Part shown: piece after piece, positions 34,493 through 44,007 of the stretch
How the letters are laid out: each line of letters opens with the position of its first letter
How positions within the stretch are numbered: position 1 is the stretch's first letter
Assembly (NCBI GenBank): GCA_002307375.1
Contig: NTJI01000005.1
Span: forward strand, 124,001 to 188,000
DNA length: 64,000 nt
Source of the DNA: Lysobacteraceae bacterium NML93-0399
Lineage (GTDB): Bacteria; Pseudomonadota; Gammaproteobacteria; Xanthomonadales; Xanthomonadaceae
Direction of reading: 5' to 3'
Position numbers and translations under genes: made by a program
The notes under the pieces: generated by a model
What the model was told of the DNA's origin: nothing
Seen by the model: only the letters and a program-made list of their open reading frames with translations
Databases searched by the model: none

Positions 34493-35734
34493 ATGAAAGT
34501 GTCCGTAGTCGTTTCGCGCATGCTGCTGGCCGCCGCGGCCACCGCGATGGTCGGCATCGCCGTCGCCCAGGATCCCGCGCCCACGCCGCAGCCGACGCCC
34601 CGGCCGGCCGCGCCGGCCGCCGCCGCGCCCGCGCTCAGCGACGATCTGCCCACGCCGCCGCCGCCGTCGATCACGGGCACGGCCTGGGTGGTCATGGACT
34701 ACGCAACCGGGCAGATCCTCGCCGGAGAGAACGCCGACGAGCGCGTCGAGCCGGCCAGCATCACCAAGGTGATGACCAGCTACGTCATCGCCGCCGAACT
34801 CGCCGCCGGCAAGATCAAGCCCGACGACCAGGTCCTGATGAGCGAGAACGCCTGGCGCAAGGGCGGTGCCGGCACCGACGGCAGCTACAGCGGCTTTCCG
34901 GTCAACCAGACCGCACCGCTGCTGGACATGGAAATCGGCATGGTCGTGCAGTCGGGCAACGACGCCGCCATCGCGCTGGCCGAACACGTGGCCGGCAGCG
35001 AGGAAGCTTTCGCCCAGCTGATGAACGCCTATGCGGCGCGCATCGGCATGAAGAACACGAACTTCGAGAACGCGACCGGGCTGTCGGGGCCGGAGCACTA
35101 CTCGACCGCGCACGATCTGGCGATCCTCGGCCGCGCGATGGTGCGCGACTATCCCGAGGAATACGCGCACAACAAGATCCGCGAGTTCACCGTCGGCCCG
35201 ATCACCCAGCACAACCGCAACCGCCTGCTGTGGCGCGACGACAGCGTGGACGGCATCAAGACCGGCCACCACAGCGGCGCCGGCTACTGCCTGATGGCGT
35301 CCGCCCTGCGTGGCGATCAGCGTCTGATCTCGGTAGTCATGGGCTCGACCAGCGAAGCGCAGCGCGCCACCGACTCGCTGGCGCTGCTCAACTGGGGCTT
35401 CCGCTTCTTCGAGACGCACGCCGTCTACGACGCCGCCAAGCGGGTGTCGACGCAACAGGTGTGGAAGGGCAAGGCCAACGAAGTGAACCTCGGCGTCGCC
35501 GAGCCGATGCTGGTCTCGATGCCGCGCGGCAAATACGCCCAGCTCAAGCCGTCGATGGACATCCCGCAGACGCTCGAAGCCCCGATCGAGAAGGGCCAGC
35601 AGATCGGCACCGTGCGCGTCGAACTCGACGGCAAGGTCATCGCCGAGCGTCCGCTGGTCGCGCTGGAGGCGGTGGAAGAAGCCGGCTTCTTCAAGCGCCT
35701 GTGGCACGAGTTCCTGATGTGGTGGAACGCCTGA
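34493..35734 (+). CDS. dacC: D-alanyl-D-alanine carboxypeptidase (PBP5/6 type)
   Basis: Removes the terminal D-Ala from pentapeptide side chains. The 413-residue precursor has a signal peptide (cleavage after VAQ or nearby), a Pro-rich linker, S89-x-x-K92 (PASITKVM), S154-G-N156, K256-T-G (GIKTGHH), the PBP5 C-terminal beta domain and an amphipathic membrane anchor (AGFFKRLWHEFLMWWNA). The start at 34493 is 11 bases from GGAG; the ATG at 34484 is too close to it. dacA/dacC naming is by family only. Confidence 0.93.
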   Translation: MKVSVVVSRMLLAAAATAMVGIAVAQDPAPTPQPTPRPAAPAAAAPALSDDLPTPPPPSITGTAWVVMDYATGQILAGENADERVEPASITKVMTSYVIAAELAAGKIKPDDQVLMSENAWRKGGAGTDGSYSGFPVNQTAPLLDMEIGMVVQSGNDAAIALAEHVAGSEEAFAQLMNAYAARIGMKNTNFENATGLSGPEHYSTAHDLAILGRAMVRDYPEEYAHNKIREFTVGPITQHNRNRLLWRDDSVDGIKTGHHSGAGYCLMASALRGDQRLISVVMGSTSEAQRATDSLALLNWGFRFFETHAVYDAAKRVSTQQVWKGKANEVNLGVAEPMLVSMPRGKYAQLKPSMDIPQTLEAPIEKGQQIGTVRVELDGKVIAERPLVALEAVEEAGFFKRLWHEFLMWWNA

Positions 35735-36026
35735 CGGCTCGCTACCCGGTCGCGTGACCCGCGCCTTCCCCCGCTAGCGGGGGAAGGCGGGGATGGGGGC
35801 AAACGATCCGGTTGGGTAGACAGCTGTTTCTCATGATCCGGTCGCGCGATGACCTGTCAGGGCGGGCCTGACAGTTCGCCCCCCACCCAACCCTCCCCCG
35901 CGTGCGGGGGAGGGCTTTGGATCTCCGCACACACGGACACCACGCCAATCGGGCACAGGTGTGGGCTCAGTCACCGAACTGTCACCAGCGCTTGGGTTCG
36001 GCCGCCGGCGCCCCGATAATCGGCGC
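35735..36026. repeat. Gap with C-rich palindromes
   Basis: A perfect 28-bp palindrome centred on gct|agc lies at 35762-35789 (cgccttcccccgct and its complement). A second hairpin ccctcccccgc/gcgggggaggg lies at 35891-35914. Both belong to the same family as those at 41.2-41.5 kb. No gene is seen. Confidence 0.75.
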
Positions 36027-36305
36027 ATGGACATCACCTCCGACAACCCCGAACACGGCTTCCAGTTTCCCGGCACCTTCGAGATCACCGCGATGGGCGG
36101 TGCCGAGGCCGGGCTCGAAACCGAAATCCCGCGTCTGCTGACCGAGGCCGGCATCACCGTGCTGGACGAGACCGTGAGTTCGCGCGCGTCCAGTGGTGGC
36201 AGATACGTGTCGGTGAAGCTGCACATCCGGGCCGAATCGCGCGAGCAGTACGACGCTGCGCACGTCGCGCTGCGCGGGCATCCCGAAGTGAAGTGGACGC
36301 TCTGA
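36027..36305 (+). CDS. ybeD: YbeD/DUF493 family protein
   Basis: A 92-residue ACT-like small protein of the DUF493 family, typically found upstream of lipB in gammaproteobacteria. It contains FEITAMGG near the N-terminus and SSRASSGGRYVSVKLHIRAESREQYDAAHVALRGHPEVKWTL at the C-terminus (quoted here as the family-typical S.GGRY.SV block and the closing HP.V.W.L). Its role is thought to be regulatory but is unproven. The BLUF gene starts 22 bases later. Confidence 0.88.
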   Translation: MDITSDNPEHGFQFPGTFEITAMGGAEAGLETEIPRLLTEAGITVLDETVSSRASSGGRYVSVKLHIRAESREQYDAAHVALRGHPEVKWTL

Positions 36306-36327
36306 CGCCAGGCGCGGGGTCCCGCCG

Positions 36328-36795
36328 ATGATCCGCCAGCTGCTCTATCGCAGCGGCCAGCTGTACGAATTCACCACGCAGGACATGCTGCGGTTGCTGC
36401 TCCAGGCGCGTGCGTTCAACGCGCAGGCCGGCATCGGCGGCATGCTGCTTCACCAGGACGGACTGTTCATGCAGCTGCTCGAAGGTCCCGTCGCCGCCGT
36501 CGACAGGTTGTATGCGCGCATCGCCTCCGACCCGCGGCATTGCGAGGTGCGGCTGCTGGTGCGCGCCGAGCGCCACATGCCCCTGCTGCCCTCGTGGCGC
36601 ATGGCGTGGGCCGAGGCGCCGGTCGACGGCGAACTCCCGGTGTTTGCCGGCGTCGAAACCGACCACACGGCGCTGGACCTGCTCGAACGTGCGGGCAGCG
36701 ACCGTGTCGCGGCGACGATGCGCGCGTTCCTGCTCGGCGCGCCGGTCCCCAACGGCGGCCTGGGCTGCGCCAAGCTCATGGAGCGCGTGCTGTGA
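36328..36795 (+). CDS. BLUF domain blue-light sensor protein
   Basis: A 155-residue protein with an N-terminal BLUF (FAD-binding) domain at about 2-95. The photocycle residues align with the family: Y7 (LLYRS), N31 (FNAQAGIGG) and Q49 (FMQLLEGP), with the downstream W/M segment PSWRMAW. A short helical C-terminal part (about 100-155) has no output enzyme domain, so it would act through protein contacts. The stop overlaps the lipB GTG, coupling it to lipoylation genes. Confidence 0.85.
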   Translation: MIRQLLYRSGQLYEFTTQDMLRLLLQARAFNAQAGIGGMLLHQDGLFMQLLEGPVAAVDRLYARIASDPRHCEVRLLVRAERHMPLLPSWRMAWAEAPVDGELPVFAGVETDHTALDLLERAGSDRVAATMRAFLLGAPVPNGGLGCAKLMERVL

Positions 36796-37448
36796 GCGCG
36801 CCGCAGGCGATCGTCCGTCATTTCGGCCGTCAGCCCTACGAGCCGGTCTGGCGGGCGATGCAGCGCTTTACCGACGCGCGGAATGCCGACACGCCCGACG
36901 AGTTCTGGGTCGTCGAGCACGCGCCGGTGTTCACGCTCGGCCAGGCCGGCAAGCCCGAACACGTGCTCGCGCCCGGCGACATACCGGTCGTGCAGGTCGA
37001 CCGCGGCGGCCAGGTCACCTATCACGGTCCCGGCCAGCTGGTGGTCTATCCGCTGCTCGATCTGCACCGGCTCAAGATCGGCGTGCGCGAATACGTCTGT
37101 CGCATCGAGCAATCCATCATCGACACCCTGGCCGACTGGAACGTCGAGGCCCAGCGCCGGGACGGCGCGCCGGGCGTGTACGTCAACGAGGCCAAGATCG
37201 CCGCGCTCGGCATCCGTGTGCGCCGCGGGCGGACCTTCCACGGGCTGGCGTTCAACATCGCCATGGATCTCGAACCGTTCCGGCGCATCAACCCGTGCGG
37301 TTACGCCGGCCTCCAGGTGGTCTCGCTGGGTGATCTGGGCGGGCCCACGTCGCTCGATGCGGTGGCGCCGGCGTTGCTGGAACATCTGTCCGCGCAGTTC
37401 GGGCTGGCCCTGGGCGCGGGGGAAGCGCCGGCGCTTGCCGCTGAATGA
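36792..37448 (+). CDS. lipB: Octanoyltransferase LipB
   Basis: Transfers octanoyl from acyl carrier protein to lipoyl domains. The 218-residue protein has [18 protein letters not shown], catalytic K135 (NEAKIAALG) and C169 (NPCGYAGLQ). The GTG at 36792 overlaps the BLUF gene stop. The stop overlaps an upstream ATG of the lipA frame (37445), though the family-like lipA start is at 37529. Confidence 0.96.
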   Translation: MSAPQAIVRHFGRQPYEPVWRAMQRFTDARNADTPDEFWVVEHAPVFTLGQAGKPEHVLAPGDIPVVQVDRGGQVTYHGPGQLVVYPLLDLHRLKIGVREYVCRIEQSIIDTLADWNVEAQRRDGAPGVYVNEAKIAALGIRVRRGRTFHGLAFNIAMDLEPFRRINPCGYAGLQVVSLGDLGGPTSLDAVAPALLEHLSAQFGLALGAGEAPALAAE

Positions 37449-37528
37449 CACGCTCCGTCCCCGGCCCCCGCGCAGACACTGCCGGGGCGGGGGCCTACAA
37501 TGACCGTCCACACGCAGCCCAGGCCGCC

Positions 37529-38536
37529 ATGACCCGTTCCGTCGACAAATCGATCCCGTTGCAGGTGGTCGCCGCGCCGCCGCCGGCGTCGCTGCAGACC
37601 GGTGTGAAGCAGGTCGCCGGCGACAAGATCGCGCGCTCGCCCGTGCAGTTCGCCGACGCCCCCGTGCTGCGCAAGCCCTCGTGGATCCGTGTGCGCATCC
37701 CGTCCAACGGCGCGGTCGCCGCGCTGAAGGCCAAGCTGCGCGAGAACCGCCTGGTGACGGTGTGCGAGGAAGCCAGCTGCCCGAACATCCACGAGTGCTT
37801 CGGCCACGGCACCGCGACCTTCATGATCCTCGGCGAGGTCTGCACGCGCCGCTGCTCGTTCTGCGACGTCGCCCACGGCCGGCCCAGGCCGCCGGATGCG
37901 GCCGAGCCGCTCAAGCTCGCGGCCACCATCGCCGACATGGGCCTGAAGTACGTCGTCATCACCTCGGTCGACCGCGACGACCTGCGCGATGGTGGCGCCC
38001 AGCATTTCGTCGACTGCATCCGCGAAACCCGCGCGCAGTCGCCGGAGATCCGCATCGAGATCCTCACGCCGGACTTCCGCGGCAAGGGCCGCATGGAGCG
38101 CGCGCTGGAGATCCTCAAGTCCGATCCGCCCGACGTGTTCAACCACAACGTCGAGACGGTGCCGGATCTGTATCGCAACGTGCGCCCCGGCGCGGACTAC
38201 CAGTGGTCGCTCGATCTGCTGAAGAAGTTCAAGGCCCAGCATCCGGGCGTGCCGACCAAGTCCGGCATCATGCTCGGCCTCGGCGAGACCATGGAGCAGG
38301 TGCAGGGCACGCTGCGCGACCTGCGCGCGCACGATGTGGACATGGTCACCATCGGCCAGTACCTGCAGCCCTCGGCGCACCACCATCCGGTGCTGCGTTA
38401 CTGGACGCCCGAGGAATTCAAGGCGCTCGAGGACTACGGCATGGCGCTGGGCTTCAGCCACGTCGCCTCCGGCCCGCTGGTACGCTCGTCCTACCACGCC
38501 GACCAGCAGGCGATGGGCGCGGGCGTCGCCGCCTGA
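37529..38536 (+). CDS. lipA: Lipoyl synthase LipA
   Basis: Radical-SAM enzyme inserting two sulfurs into octanoyl groups. The 335-residue protein has the auxiliary cluster cysteines C79, C84 and C90 ([12 protein letters not shown]) and the radical-SAM cysteines C105, C109, C112 (CTRRCSFC), plus the C-terminal RSSYHAD. The start at 37529 is preferred; the frame is open to 37445. It follows lipB in one operon. Confidence 0.97.
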   Translation: MTRSVDKSIPLQVVAAPPPASLQTGVKQVAGDKIARSPVQFADAPVLRKPSWIRVRIPSNGAVAALKAKLRENRLVTVCEEASCPNIHECFGHGTATFMILGEVCTRRCSFCDVAHGRPRPPDAAEPLKLAATIADMGLKYVVITSVDRDDLRDGGAQHFVDCIRETRAQSPEIRIEILTPDFRGKGRMERALEILKSDPPDVFNHNVETVPDLYRNVRPGADYQWSLDLLKKFKAQHPGVPTKSGIMLGLGETMEQVQGTLRDLRAHDVDMVTIGQYLQPSAHHHPVLRYWTPEEFKALEDYGMALGFSHVASGPLVRSSYHADQQAMGAGVAA

Positions 38537-38768
38537 GGTATCCGCCGGCGCTGATGGAACGCGCGCGCGTCTGATGGCGGCAGCGTCCGCGGACGCTCGA
38601 AAGCATCCAGCTCGATTAACGCGCCGATGAACGCAGCAGCGGTTCATCGGCGCTGCGTAGAGTCGGTGGTCTGTGTCATGCAACTTTCGGCACTGTCGAG
38701 GCGTCAGTTCACGCGACAGGCTCGAAGGCTTGTCGCATGATCTGTGCATCCGCATTCCAGGACCCCGC

Positions 38769-40961
38769 ATGAAAGCTTCCCGCGTCGTTTCCGGCTCCCT
38801 GATCGCACTCGCGCTGGCCGTCCCGCTCGCGTTGATGGCGCGGCCGGACACCGTCGCCGATATTCCGGCGGCGCCGAATACCGATCAGGTTGCAGCGTCG
38901 AAGCTGGTCTATGGATTGCTCTCCGACAGCCGCTACGCCTACCGGCCGCGTGCGCTCGATGCCAGCCTGTCGGGCGAAATCTTCGACCGCTACTTCGAGA
39001 ACCTCGATGGCGGCAAGCTGTTCTTCAGCCAGCAGGACATCGCGCGCTTCGAGCCTCTGCGCAACACCATGGGCGCGGCGGTGCGCGACGGCGACATCGC
39101 GCCGGCGCTGGAGTTGTTCGCGCTGTACAAGTCGCGCGTTGCCGAGCGCATCGACTACGCGCGCGATCTGCTCAAGCAGGACATTTTCGACTTCAGCGGC
39201 GAGGACCGCTGGGAATACGACCGCAAGGACGCCGAATGGGCGGCCGACCCGGCCGAACTCGACATGCTGTGGCGGCAGTCGGTGCGCAACGACTGGCTGC
39301 GCCTGAAGCTGGCCGGCAAGGCGCCCGACGAGATTCAAAAGACGCTGGACCGCCGCTACCTCAACACCGCCAACACCGTGGCCTCGCTCAACAGCGAGGA
39401 CGCCTTCAGCAGTTTCCTCAACGCCTATACCGGCTCGATCGACCCGCACACCGATTACTTCAATCCGCGTGCGGCGCGCCTGTTCAACCAGAGCATGTCG
39501 CTGTCGCTGGAAGGCATCGGCGCGCAGCTGCAGAAGCAGGACGACGTGGTGGTGATCCGCGAGGTCATCGCCGGCGGCCCGGCTGCGCTGAGCAACCGCT
39601 TCAAGCCGGGCGACCGCATCGTCGGCGTCGGTCAGGGCACCAATGGCCCGATGGAAGACGTCATCGGCTGGCGCATCGACGACGTCGTCGAGAAGATCAA
39701 GGGCCCCAAGGACACCCAGGTGCGCCTGGACGTGGTGCCGGCAGAAGCGACGCTCGACAGCGAGCCGGTGCGCATCATGCTCACCCGCGCGCGTGTGCGT
39801 CTGGAAGAACAGGCCGCGAAGGCCGAGACGCTGACGCTGCCGGCCGACGAGGCCGGTGGACGTGACAAGCAGATCGGCGTGATCAAGCTGCCGGCCTTCT
39901 ACCAGGATTTCGAAGGCCGCCGGAACCGCAACGGTGAATACGCCTCGGCCACCCGCGACGTCGCGCGCCTGCTCGAAGAGTTCAAGGCCAAGAACGTCGA
40001 TGGCGTCGTGCTCGACCTGCGCAACAACGGCGGTGGTTCCCTCAACGAGGCGGTGGAACTGACGGGTCTGTTCATCGACCAGGGGCCGGTGGTGCAGGTG
40101 CGCGAATCCGGTGGCCGTGTCGGCGTGCAGGCCGATCGCGACTCGGGCGTGGCCTGGGACGGTCCGCTGGCGGTGCTGATCAATCGTGGTTCGGCGTCGG
40201 CCTCAGAGATCGTCGCCGGCGCGCTGCAGGACTACGGCCGCGGCCTGATCATCGGCGAGACCACGTTCGGCAAGGGCACTGTGCAGAACCTGGTCGACCT
40301 CGACCGCTGGCCGGCCAACGAAACCAAGCGCTACGGCCAGGTGAAACTGACCATCGCCCAGTTCTTCCTGCCCGGCGGCAGCAGCACGCAGAACAAGGGC
40401 GTCGAGCCGGACATCCATTTCCCGGTCACCGTCGATGCGACCGAGTTCGGCGAGAGCACCTACGACAACGCGCTGCCGTGGACCCGCATCGCCGCGGTGC
40501 CGCACACGCAGTACGGCGACTTCTCGGCCTTGATCCCGCAGCTGGAGCAGCAGCACGAAGCGCGCGTGGCGACCGACAAGGAGTTCACGTGGTGGGCCGA
40601 GGACATTGCCGAGTTCCGCGCCGAGCGCGAGAAGAAGTACGTCTCGCTCAACGAGGCCGAGCGTCGCGCCGAGCGTGATCGCCAGACCGAAAAGCGCCAG
40701 GCCCGACAGGAAGAGCGCCGCGCGCTGGGCCTTGAGCTCGATCCGCTGGCCGACGATTCCGACGACGACGGCCTGCAGGCCAACGAGCGTGCCATCGCCC
40801 AGCAGAACCGTCTGGAGAAGGCCGCCGAAGACCGGCCCGACCCGCTGCTGCGCGAGTCGGCGGCGATCCTCGCCGACGCGGTGCGCATGCTCAACAACGA
40901 CCGCGACCTGTCGGCAACGGTATTGCCGGTGTCGACGGCGCCGGGCCGCTGGGCGCGCTGA
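38769..40961 (+). CDS. prc: Tail-specific (C-terminal processing) protease Prc
   Basis: Periplasmic serine protease of family S41 that processes or degrades proteins and peptidoglycan hydrolases by their C-termini. The 730-residue precursor has a signal peptide (cleavage near residue 25), an N-terminal helical domain, a PDZ domain (about 235-335), and the protease domain with the Ser-Lys dyad in RGSASASEIV and TTFGKGTVQ. A DUF3340-like C-terminal part rich in charged residues follows. An AGGA ribosome site lies 6 bases before 38769. Confidence 0.95.
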   Translation: MKASRVVSGSLIALALAVPLALMARPDTVADIPAAPNTDQVAASKLVYGLLSDSRYAYRPRALDASLSGEIFDRYFENLDGGKLFFSQQDIARFEPLRNTMGAAVRDGDIAPALELFALYKSRVAERIDYARDLLKQDIFDFSGEDRWEYDRKDAEWAADPAELDMLWRQSVRNDWLRLKLAGKAPDEIQKTLDRRYLNTANTVASLNSEDAFSSFLNAYTGSIDPHTDYFNPRAARLFNQSMSLSLEGIGAQLQKQDDVVVIREVIAGGPAALSNRFKPGDRIVGVGQGTNGPMEDVIGWRIDDVVEKIKGPKDTQVRLDVVPAEATLDSEPVRIMLTRARVRLEEQAAKAETLTLPADEAGGRDKQIGVIKLPAFYQDFEGRRNRNGEYASATRDVARLLEEFKAKNVDGVVLDLRNNGGGSLNEAVELTGLFIDQGPVVQVRESGGRVGVQADRDSGVAWDGPLAVLINRGSASASEIVAGALQDYGRGLIIGETTFGKGTVQNLVDLDRWPANETKRYGQVKLTIAQFFLPGGSSTQNKGVEPDIHFPVTVDATEFGESTYDNALPWTRIAAVPHTQYGDFSALIPQLEQQHEARVATDKEFTWWAEDIAEFRAEREKKYVSLNEAERRAERDRQTEKRQARQEERRALGLELDPLADDSDDDGLQANERAIAQQNRLEKAAEDRPDPLLRESAAILADAVRMLNNDRDLSATVLPVSTAPGRWAR

Positions 40962-40980
40962 CCCGGTCGGCAGGTTCGAC

Positions 40981-41013
40981 AAAAAGCCGCCGCGCGTGAT
41001 CGCGGCGGCTTTT
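40981..41013 (+). terminator. Terminator after prc
   Basis: A 13-bp stem aaaagccgccgcg/cgcggcggctttt with a 6-base loop, flanked by A and T runs, beginning 20 bases after the prc stop. It could work in both directions. Confidence 0.93.
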
Positions 41014-41747
41014 TCGTTGTGGGCGGCAAGAAGGCGAACGTGGCGTGCGCGACACCGTTGCGGGGCCGGCGCCTGCCTTGCGTGCCACGAGGCGATCTGG
41101 GCGAAAGCGTGTGGCCTTGGCACGGCTGGCTCGGATGCTCGATGCGTTCGCGCCGGGATCTGAAAGCCGCCTCACCCGATCCTCCCCCGGCAGTGCGGGG
41201 GAGGAGGGCTTTAGGCAAGCGCGCTTTTTTCGCGGACGCCGACTCGAAAGGTGCACGGGACGCCTGAGCATCTGAGGGCCGTTCCATTGGGGTTCGCGAG
41301 TGCAGGCCGCAAGCGATTCGGCACCTTGCCGCCTGTTGCGATGCCGCCACTGCATCGCGAGCAGTGGTTCCGGCGCCAGAGAACCGGCGCCTTCCCCCGC
41401 GGCGCGGGGGAAGGGTGGGATGGGGGGACCGGTCAGGTCGCGTGGAGGCATCGGCCGGCAAGAATGCTCGATGCGTTTGCACCGGAGTCTGGGCATTCGC
41501 CCCCACCCAACCCTCCCCCCTTCAGTACGGGGGAGGGCTTTGGAGCGAGCCGCGCGTTGCCGTACGGCTTGTCCGCTCAGTTGCGCGCACGCCCGGTTGG
41601 TGCGCGAAGAGCAGCACAACGTGAGCCAGCCGTCCCGGATCTGCCCGCTGCCGCACCGTTGCAACACCGCCATTCCAGCGCTGCAACGGGCCGCACGCGT
41701 AGAATTCCGCTCCCCGCATTCGCGGTTTTCTTCGTCTGGACCCCCCC
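41014..41747. repeat. 734-bp region with C-rich palindromes, no gene
   Basis: Three hairpins of the type cctcccccg...cgggggagg lie at about 41181-41204, 41390-41414 and 41511-41537. Each is flanked by similar sequence (acccaaccc or gggtgggatgggg), and two share gggcttt on the right. Short open frames here have repeat-derived composition and are not supported as genes. Confidence 0.65.
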
Positions 41748-42686
41748 ATGAGCGTCGCGCCGGTGTCGCGTCCTGCTTCCGTACTGGCCATCGCGCTGGC
41801 GCTGGCGGCCGTCTATCTCGTCTGGGGGTCGACGTACCTCGCGATCCGCTTCGCGCTCGAAGGTGGCTATCCGCCGTTGCTGATGGCCGGCGGGCGCTTC
41901 ATCGTGGCTGGCGGGCTGATGTACGCCGCGCTGCGGCTGCGGGGCGTGCCTGCGCCGACGCGCGCGCAATGGCCGACCCTGGTGGGCATGGCAGTGCTGC
42001 TGCTGGGCCTGGGCAACGGCATGGTCTGTATCGCCGAGCAGAGCGTGTCGTCGGGCCTGGCGGCGGTGGCGGTGGCCTCGGCGCCCATCTGGATCGCGCT
42101 GTTCTCGGCAATCCGCGGTGACCGGCCCTCGCACATCGAGTGGGCGGGTCTGGCCATCGGGTTTGCCGGCGTGTTGTGGCTCAACGCGGGCAGTTCGCTG
42201 ACCGCATCGCCGGTGGGTCTGGTCGCGCTGCTGATCGCGCCACTGGCCTGGGCCTTCGGTTCGGTCTGGAGCCGTGGGCGCGACCTGCCGTCGCCATTCA
42301 TGGCCGCCGCGGCGCAGATGCTCGCCGGCGGGGTGATCATCCTGCTGGCAGGTCTGGTGCTGGGTGAGCGGCTGCAGACATTGCCCACGCTCAAGGGCAC
42401 GCTGTCGGTCGCGTATCTCGCCTCGTTCGGCTCGATCATCGGTTTCACCGCCTACGTCTGGCTGCTGCACAACGTGCGCCCCACGCTGGCTGGCAGCTAT
42501 GCCTACGTCAATCCGGCGATCGCGGTGCTGCTGGGCGCGTGGCTGGCGCACGAGCGCTTCCAGGTGGCCGACCTGGGCGCGATGGCCGTGATCCTGGTCG
42601 CGGTGGTCGCCATCACGCTCGGGCGGGCGCGGGCGAAGAAGGTCGTGGCGACGCCGGCTGCGGCCGTGGCCGGAGAAGACGCATGA
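41748..42686 (+). CDS. yedA: EamA family transporter, YedA-like
   Basis: A 312-residue drug/metabolite exporter with ten membrane segments in two EamA repeats (about 12-140 and 155-290). It is close to E. coli YedA as I recall it: YLVWGSTYLAIRFALEGGYPPLLMAG, GNGMVCIAEQSVSSGLAAV and SYAYVNPAIAVLLGAWLA. Substrate unknown. The stop overlaps the rarD-like start by ATGA, so the two transporters form an operon. Confidence 0.88.
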   Translation: MSVAPVSRPASVLAIALALAAVYLVWGSTYLAIRFALEGGYPPLLMAGGRFIVAGGLMYAALRLRGVPAPTRAQWPTLVGMAVLLLGLGNGMVCIAEQSVSSGLAAVAVASAPIWIALFSAIRGDRPSHIEWAGLAIGFAGVLWLNAGSSLTASPVGLVALLIAPLAWAFGSVWSRGRDLPSPFMAAAAQMLAGGVIILLAGLVLGERLQTLPTLKGTLSVAYLASFGSIIGFTAYVWLLHNVRPTLAGSYAYVNPAIAVLLGAWLAHERFQVADLGAMAVILVAVVAITLGRARAKKVVATPAAAVAGEDA

Positions 42687-43594
42687 TCGACGCTGCACAG
42701 AGCCGCCGCGGGCTGTGGATCGCGGTCGCGGCCTTCGTCATCTGGGGGCTCATGCCGCTGTACTGGCATCTGCTCAAGCATGTGCCGTCGCTGCAGATCG
42801 TGCTGCACCGCTCGATCTGGTGCGCAATCCTCGTCGCCGCGTTCCTGACGATCCGCCAGGGGCGCGGCTGGCTGCGCGAGATCCTTGCCCAGCCCCGGCT
42901 CGCCGCCATGCTGGCGCTGTCGGGGTGTCTGATCGCGGCGAACTGGGCGCTGTATGTGTGGGCGGTCAACAGTGGGCACGTCGTCGAGACGAGCCTGGGG
43001 TATTTCATCAACCCGCTGCTCAACGTGGTCATCGGCGTTGTGTTCCTGCGCGAGCGCCTGTCGTCGCCGCAGTGGATCGCCGTGGCGCTCGCTGCGGGCG
43101 GCGTGGCCTGGCTGACTTTCAACTACGGCAGTTTTCCGTGGATCGCGCTGTGCCTGGCGTGCTCGTTCGCGTTGTATGGGCTGATCCGCAAGTTCGCCGC
43201 CGTCGAGGCGGTGCAGGGCCTGGGCGTGGAAAACCTGTTCGTGTTCGGGCCTGCGCTGATCGCGCTGGTGTGGTTCGAGACCCAGGGTGGTGGCGGCTTC
43301 TTCTCGCTGCGCTGGGGCGGATGGACCGACGTGCTGCTGGTACTGGGCGGCGCGCTGACCGCGATTCCGCTGATCTGCTTCGCCTACGCGGTGCGTCGCG
43401 TGCCGCTGACGGTGGTCGGCCTGCTGCAGTACATCGGCCCGACATTGCAGTTGCTGCTGGGCGTGTTCTTCTTCGGCGAGGCCTTCGGCACCGACCGCGC
43501 GGTGGGTTTCGGCTTCATCTGGGCCGGGCTGGCTGTGTTCGCGATCGACGGCTACGTGCAGGCGCGCCGGCGGATCGTGGCGCAGCAGGCCTGA
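42683..43594 (+). CDS. rarD: RarD family EamA transporter
   Basis: A 303-residue inner-membrane protein of the RarD subfamily with ten membrane segments. Diagnostic pieces are GLMPLYWHLLKHVPSLQIVLHRSIW, LIAANWALYVWAVNSGHVVETSLGYFINPLLNV-type motifs, and LQYIGPTLQLLLGVFFFGE. The start at 42683 overlaps the yedA stop. Despite the chloramphenicol-sensitive name, the substrate is unknown. Confidence 0.9.
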   Translation: MIDAAQSRRGLWIAVAAFVIWGLMPLYWHLLKHVPSLQIVLHRSIWCAILVAAFLTIRQGRGWLREILAQPRLAAMLALSGCLIAANWALYVWAVNSGHVVETSLGYFINPLLNVVIGVVFLRERLSSPQWIAVALAAGGVAWLTFNYGSFPWIALCLACSFALYGLIRKFAAVEAVQGLGVENLFVFGPALIALVWFETQGGGGFFSLRWGGWTDVLLVLGGALTAIPLICFAYAVRRVPLTVVGLLQYIGPTLQLLLGVFFFGEAFGTDRAVGFGFIWAGLAVFAIDGYVQARRRIVAQQA

Positions 43595-44007
43595 GGGATC
43601 GCGGCGCTGCGCGGCAGGGTCGCGCTGCGCGCGATTGGGGTTCGGCGGGAATGCTTCTTCGCGCGCGAGCGCGCTCCTACAGGGGACCCGGTGCGGTCGA
43701 CGTCTCGCGAGTAGGGCGTCGGCTTCGGCGGGCGCGCAACAGGTCTGACAGCTCGCGATGCCGCCCCTGTAGGAGCGCGCTCGCGCGCGATGGAGCTTTG
43801 GCGGGAACGCTTCTTCGCGCGCAAGCGCGCTCCTACAGAGAAGCCGATGCGGTTGACGTCTCGCGAAGTAGGGTTTCGGCGCCGGCGGATTGAGCAGCAG
43901 GCCTGACAGCTCGCGGCGCTACCCCTGTAGGAGCGCGCTGCGCGCGATTGGGGTTCGGCGGGAACGCCTCTCCGCGCGCGCGCGCTCCTGCAAAAGAGCA
44001 GGCGCGG
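43595..44007. repeat. Cluster of REP-like palindromes
   Basis: Five copies of the taggagcgcgc element in alternating orientation: 43661-43682 (reverse), 43769-43793 (forward), 43815-43837 (reverse), 43926-43949 (forward) and 43970-43992 (reverse). No gene is supported. Confidence 0.85.
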
